The position numbers were made by a program, and so were the translations under genes. DNA of 64,000 nt from Agapanthus africanus (Eukaryota > Streptophyta > Magnoliopsida > Asparagales > Amaryllidaceae): contig JASDDO010000006.1 of the NCBI GenBank assembly GCA_030015575.1, positions 205,039,632 to 205,103,631 on the forward strand, read 5' to 3'. This document shows, piece after piece, positions 60,194-64,000 of the stretch. The notes below the pieces were generated by a model. That model saw nothing but the letters and a program-made list of their open reading frames with translations. It was not told the DNA's origin and did no database searches. The stretch's first letter is position 1, and each line of letters opens with the position of its first letter.

Positions 60194-60201
60194 AATGGTA
60201 T

Positions 60202-62084
60202 TGTTAGTGTATATGCCCTAGGGGCTATTATTGTATCATACTGGCTTGTATATTACTTAATGGAAGCTTGGGATATTCACAGTTATATTAACAGTCTGGC
60301 TCAACATAGTAGTATGCTACTTAGTTTAAGTCTATCTTGATATGTGTGTACGTATTGATAGAGCCCTTAGGATCTTGTTTGACTACCAGCGTTGTGATGG
60401 CAATCACACTAGTGGGGACTGGGTAGTCTACAAGCACATCCTTTTTCAGGTCCCTAGTCGTAGAATTTTCAAGACAGGGCATCGATACTCCGGAGTAGAC
60501 TAGTGTGTACGCTTCTCATCCCAATTGGGGAGATGGTCTGTCCCACAGCATAAGAACGTCGTACTGGAGATAGTATACAGGTGCTCGTTGGGTTACAGGT
60601 ACACCGGATAGGACTTGCAGGGAACTGTTGGTTGGTATTATACCCGTCATCAATTAACAGTTCCCAGGTGACATGAGCACAGCATAGTCCGCAGACTTGA
60701 CACTGCTGCTTCGCCTCGAGTGTGTTCCCACTGTTCTTAGATTGCTACCCTACCACGGTTGAAAGGAGTCGAGCAAACAGGTAGCAGTTGGGTGCAGTCC
60801 CGAGCACTTTGAGGCAGTGGTGGTTAGACAGGATTCGTCTCTCCCGGTATTGGGATTTGATATCGCGCTGTGTCGGGAGAGCCATTACGCAAAGTCCGTG
60901 GCCAGGGCAAGCGAGATTTACTGGTAGGTTTTCCAGTAGTTTCTCAAGGTGTAATGGGCTTCGCTCCGACATGACTTATACCGCTTTTAAGGGACTGACG
61001 CTTGCCGCCCACCTAGGCCCGATATGCGATAGTCCTAGACGAACAGACCAGACTGTACGGAGATTGTGACATCAGGCTCAGTAGGAGTTCAGATGGGTTT
61101 CCTCATCGTCCTTCTTATCGACATCTACCTGGGGACCGTTACGTACAGCTAGTGCCGCTTGCGGTCTGTGGTTAAACCCACTGCCAGCGTAGTAGTCGAG
61201 TCTTTAGAGTCCCACATAGAGAGATTCCCTGCTTCGGGCGAAACGATATAGAAGTCGTATGGTTTTACGTCAGGGTTCGGACACGCACGTGCATTTATGC
61301 ACGCACGATGTTCGGACAGTTTTTACTAGCCGGCTTTGGTTTAAGCCAGATTCTAGTATCGGATTATTGGATTTATACTTTCTAAAGTTTTTCCGTGTTT
61401 TCACGGATAGGAGGGGAGTTCTCGTAAATTGTCGAGAAGCTTCTAGAAGGATGATGACTTGGAGGGCTAAACTGGCATTTGCATTAATGGATTAGTGACT
61501 CATTAGATGAATCATTCAAGTGAGTTAATGAAGCATTTATTGCTTAATAACTCACTTGATGATTCATTGAATATATTAAATGAAGCATGGTTGTTAATAT
61601 CATTTAATTGATTTATTTGATATTCTTTATGCTTCATCATATATTGTAAATGAGAAAGAATTCATATGATTCTCATTCTCACCTTCTCTCTCTCTTCAAA
61701 CCCTAACCCTAACCTCTCATGTGTTGAGATCAAGAGTTAGCAAGACTTATTAATCCTTAATACTACTCTATATTCCCTAGGTTGCTTTGATTAGCACTTT
61801 GAGTAACCTAGTTACCTCAAGTTAGAGGTCAAGCTTGGAGTAGTAGCTCTCGGGTGGATCTTCTATTACAAAGAGGAGGCCGACGAGGAGGTGGTCATCG
61901 AGAAGAAGAAGGACTTGGTTCATTAGGTATAATCTTCTTTCATAGTAGCCAATCCCTCCTATGATGTTGTTAGTTAAGGTTTGGCAAAGATCCGTAAGTT
62001 AGTCGATGTTTAGTTTAAAGAAAAAGATTGTTTTTCATACTTCCGCCTCCCCGCAACTCGTGGGGTGTCTAACGTCGACTCACA
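60202..62084 (+). mobile_element. 5' LTR of copia element G'
   Basis: An 1883-bp LTR, TGTTAGTGTATATGCCC to CTAACGTCGACTCACA, in the same family as copia A. GGTAT precedes it (60197-60201); the partner duplication is off-window. The conserved ~220-bp copia LTR block lies at about 60840-61070. The 93-codon frame there is not supported as a gene. It is inserted in the interior of F. Confidence 0.88.
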
Positions 62085-64000
62085 GTGGTATCAAAGCCTC
62101 GCTAAACCATAACTAACTTGTTAGCAAAGTCGTTAAAAATTCGATCGCAAAACAAACCGAAAAAAACATCAAATTGACCAAGTTTCTGTAGATTTTAAAA
62201 CGGGGTCTAAAAATTTTTCTAGGACCCTTAAAATTACAAGCAGGGAATTATAAGAATACTGGAGAAATTTGGGTTCCTGAATCGGCCAAATAGCCGCGGA
62301 ACTGCGGCCGATCCAAGCGATCCGCCGCGGATCCGCGGCCGAGTTGAAGCCGATTCACGCCAAAATTCCCCAGTAACTCTTCTGTGTTAATTTTGTTCTT
62401 TCTGGAATGTTTTGTTTCTACTCAAGTCTCAGGTGCACAGAGAAGTTTTTGGAGTAGAATCAATTGTGTTTGCTCGATCAAAATTCTACGATGTTTGGCT
62501 AATTAGATTATATCTGTGATTTGTATAATGTGTTCGTAAACCTCCCCTAACTGCTAGTATGTCGGTTGGCAGGGGGTTGCACATTTCTGTGATGATTTTA
62601 CTGTTTGTGTTTATGAACTTGATTGGATCGTTGTGATGATTAGCCAGGGTTTTAAGATGGGTTTTTATATTCATTCATTCGGTGTAAATTGTAATATGAT
62701 GTAATATTCTTTTGCGGGGCACATCCAGGTTATGGTTGTAGCCACCGTTGTATTATTTCATTTACTGATTTTTGCTCCTAGGATAGACCCAAGGTGTGGT
62801 GCACAAACTACTGGGTACTTTGAAGTGTTTAGTGGCCTACTCACGTTGTTGAGGGAGACCGCTTCACTTCGAGTACTTGGCGGGTAGTTTGCCATACCCG
62901 TAAGGGTCTAGGGTAGGGTAATGACTATTCATCACAACTGTGTAATCCATATTTCTTTGCTGGCTCAAAAGAATACGGATTCGTAGAAAATCCAATATGT
63001 TCATCTGTGATCTGGAATGCCTATTATTGCGTCAGACGAATGTACAATATCTATATATGATAGCTATTTAGACGTCACTTATGTTTTACACCCATGCTAG
63101 CCCAGCCCCCGCTCTCTCGTTAGTTAAGTAACCTAACGGGTGATGGCGGGACCCAGTGGCGAATGCGAATGACATAAGAAGACGTTGTATTTTCGTTGTT
63201 TTCTGCAATGATAGGTTAATTGATGGGACGCATTATATTAATGCTAAGAAAATAAATCAAAGTTGAATCGTTGGAACAGTTTAAAAGAAACCACTCGGTT
63301 ATTTTAAAACAGAGGATATTTTTTTAATTGCGGAGCTTTAACCACTCCTTTTAAAAAGCTATCAGGTTCCTTCGGTCATATCAAGTTCACTACGTTCACG
63401 GTTTCGCCAAAACCATTAATAGCCCTCCGTCATTTCATTTGGGTATTCAGTAGTATTCAAGCTATGTATTTTGGCCAAAGTCAAGACATAGTGTTTGGTA
63501 GCTGCTGGGTATTCATTTGTTGCATAGATAGATGAGTTAGTTTGGGGCAGTCGTATTATTATTTGACCAAAGTCAGGGGTATGTACGGATGGGTTCAAAT
63601 TAACAAGATAATGATGGGTAGAACTTGACATGTGACTTATGACATTTTGACCAAAGCCAAGGTCATAAGAGCATGGGGCAAAAACTTATATCTGGAATTC
63701 CTAAAGAAACTGAAATTTACAAAGAGATGTATACCATTTGGAGTTTGATGAATGTTGTTAGGATTCCTTCAGCATTATCATACGATGATATTTGGATCTC
63801 GATCCTACTGTGAGTATATGCTACTCATCAGGAGATTCGTCACTTAACGATCAATACTATAAACCAAGTAGGTGCCGAGAAAGGTGTCAGCGGGGCTATG
63901 CCCCCAGAGAAAAGAGGTTATTTAATTAAGGAACTTCGCGAAAGCGTTGGAAAACCTCCCTCGAAGTACCGACACCAGCCTGGCTAAACGGTTAAGCAAG
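62085..64000 (+). mobile_element. Copia element G' interior: primer site and leader
   Basis: It starts with TGGTATCAAAGC (62086-62097), an initiator-Met primer site. It matches the interior of G (2531-4416) in inverted orientation, though parts near 62110-62700 are diverged. It carries the paired GC palindrome (62293-62341), three TTGAC motifs and the donor-like GTGAGTAT (near 63810). A sense frame from about 63640 reads HKSMGQK, then IPKETEIYKEMYTIWSLM. Its meaning is unknown, and it is not the usual copia Gag. The element continues beyond the window. Confidence 0.75.
62293..62341. repeat. Paired GC-rich palindromes in G' leader
   Basis: GCCGCGGAACTGCGGCC (62293-62309) and CCGCCGCGGATCCGCGGCCG (62322-62341), 12 bases apart. 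The corresponding part of G (near 4170-4210) does not keep it. Confidence 0.8.

Larger units (their letters stand above)
57998..60201 (+). pseudogene. Gypsy F interior, 5' part (leader and gag remnant)
   Basis: It starts with the primer site and a leader resembling those of C, D and E (ACTTTAGTTGAGTC, then TTGATGGAGTAGGTAGCTT near 58155). Gag-like sequence would follow from about 58380, but no zinc knuckle or other firm motif was found. The frames are short, and the region is strongly decayed. It ends in a GTGCA/TTGCAC-rich array and is cut by copia G' at 60202. The rest of F is off-window. Confidence 0.6.

Noticed and set aside
2243-64000. Long terminal inverted repeats of a giant DNA transposon spanning the window
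   Set aside because: Each arm is a copia LTR with primer site and leader, inserted in different host elements. The arms are not the ends of one unit.
62085-64000. Endogenous pararetrovirus
   Set aside because: The unknown frame follows a copia LTR and an initiator-Met primer site. No viral movement, coat or reverse-transcriptase motif was seen.

Overview
This window reads as a gene-free block of nested LTR retrotransposons from a flowering plant with a repeat-rich genome. The plant assignment rests on the lineages present. There are Ty3/gypsy elements of Tekay/Del (chromovirus) type with 3.5-4.3 kb LTRs and an initiator-Met primer site, Athila-like Ty3 LTRs with a tRNA-Asp primer site, and Ty1/copia elements of Tork/TAR type with ~1.9-2.2 kb LTRs. 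No host protein gene, tRNA, rRNA or CRISPR array could be supported. The species cannot be named from the sequence.

Layout. Positions 1-2242 hold an Athila-like element (K, minus strand): part of its interior and its whole 5' LTR. K sits inside copia element G (minus strand: interior 2243-4416, 5' LTR 4417-6423). G sits in the 3' end of a gypsy LTR, F0 (6424-7351). A copia remnant H (pol 7352-8939, 3' LTR start 8940-9346) follows, and gypsy element F is inserted in the H LTR at 9347. Everything from 9347 to the end of the window lies inside F. F's 5' LTR (9347-11963 and 56360-57997) is split by gypsy element C (11964-56354). C's 3' LTR is in turn split by a solo Athila-like LTR L (21102-22551), gypsy element D (23103-42893) and gypsy element E (43554-55288). 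D's 5' LTR is split by a solo minus-strand copia LTR B (23748-32173), which is split by copia element A (23906-30103). The interior of F (57998-60201) is interrupted by copia element G' (60202 to the window end), whose interior matches the left-end element G in inverted orientation.

The stack H > F > C > D > B > A is six levels deep. 5-bp target-site duplications can be read for C (one mismatch), L, D, E, B and A. Hand-counted LTR divergence on a few hundred bases (C ~8-9%, D ~8%, E ~6%, A ~4-6%) agrees with the nesting order. At commonly used plant rates it suggests insertions over roughly the last 2-4 million years, with H, F0 and F older. All coding regions are broken fossils.

No new gene system was found. 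The observations most worth following are structural. The four Tekay-like LTR subfamilies share a downstream module with exon-like splice signals, a conserved hairpin and a short palindrome, each behind a different promoter end. Paired GC-rich palindromes recur in unrelated elements. The sequence outside the 3' LTR of copia A is also present just inside its 5' LTR.
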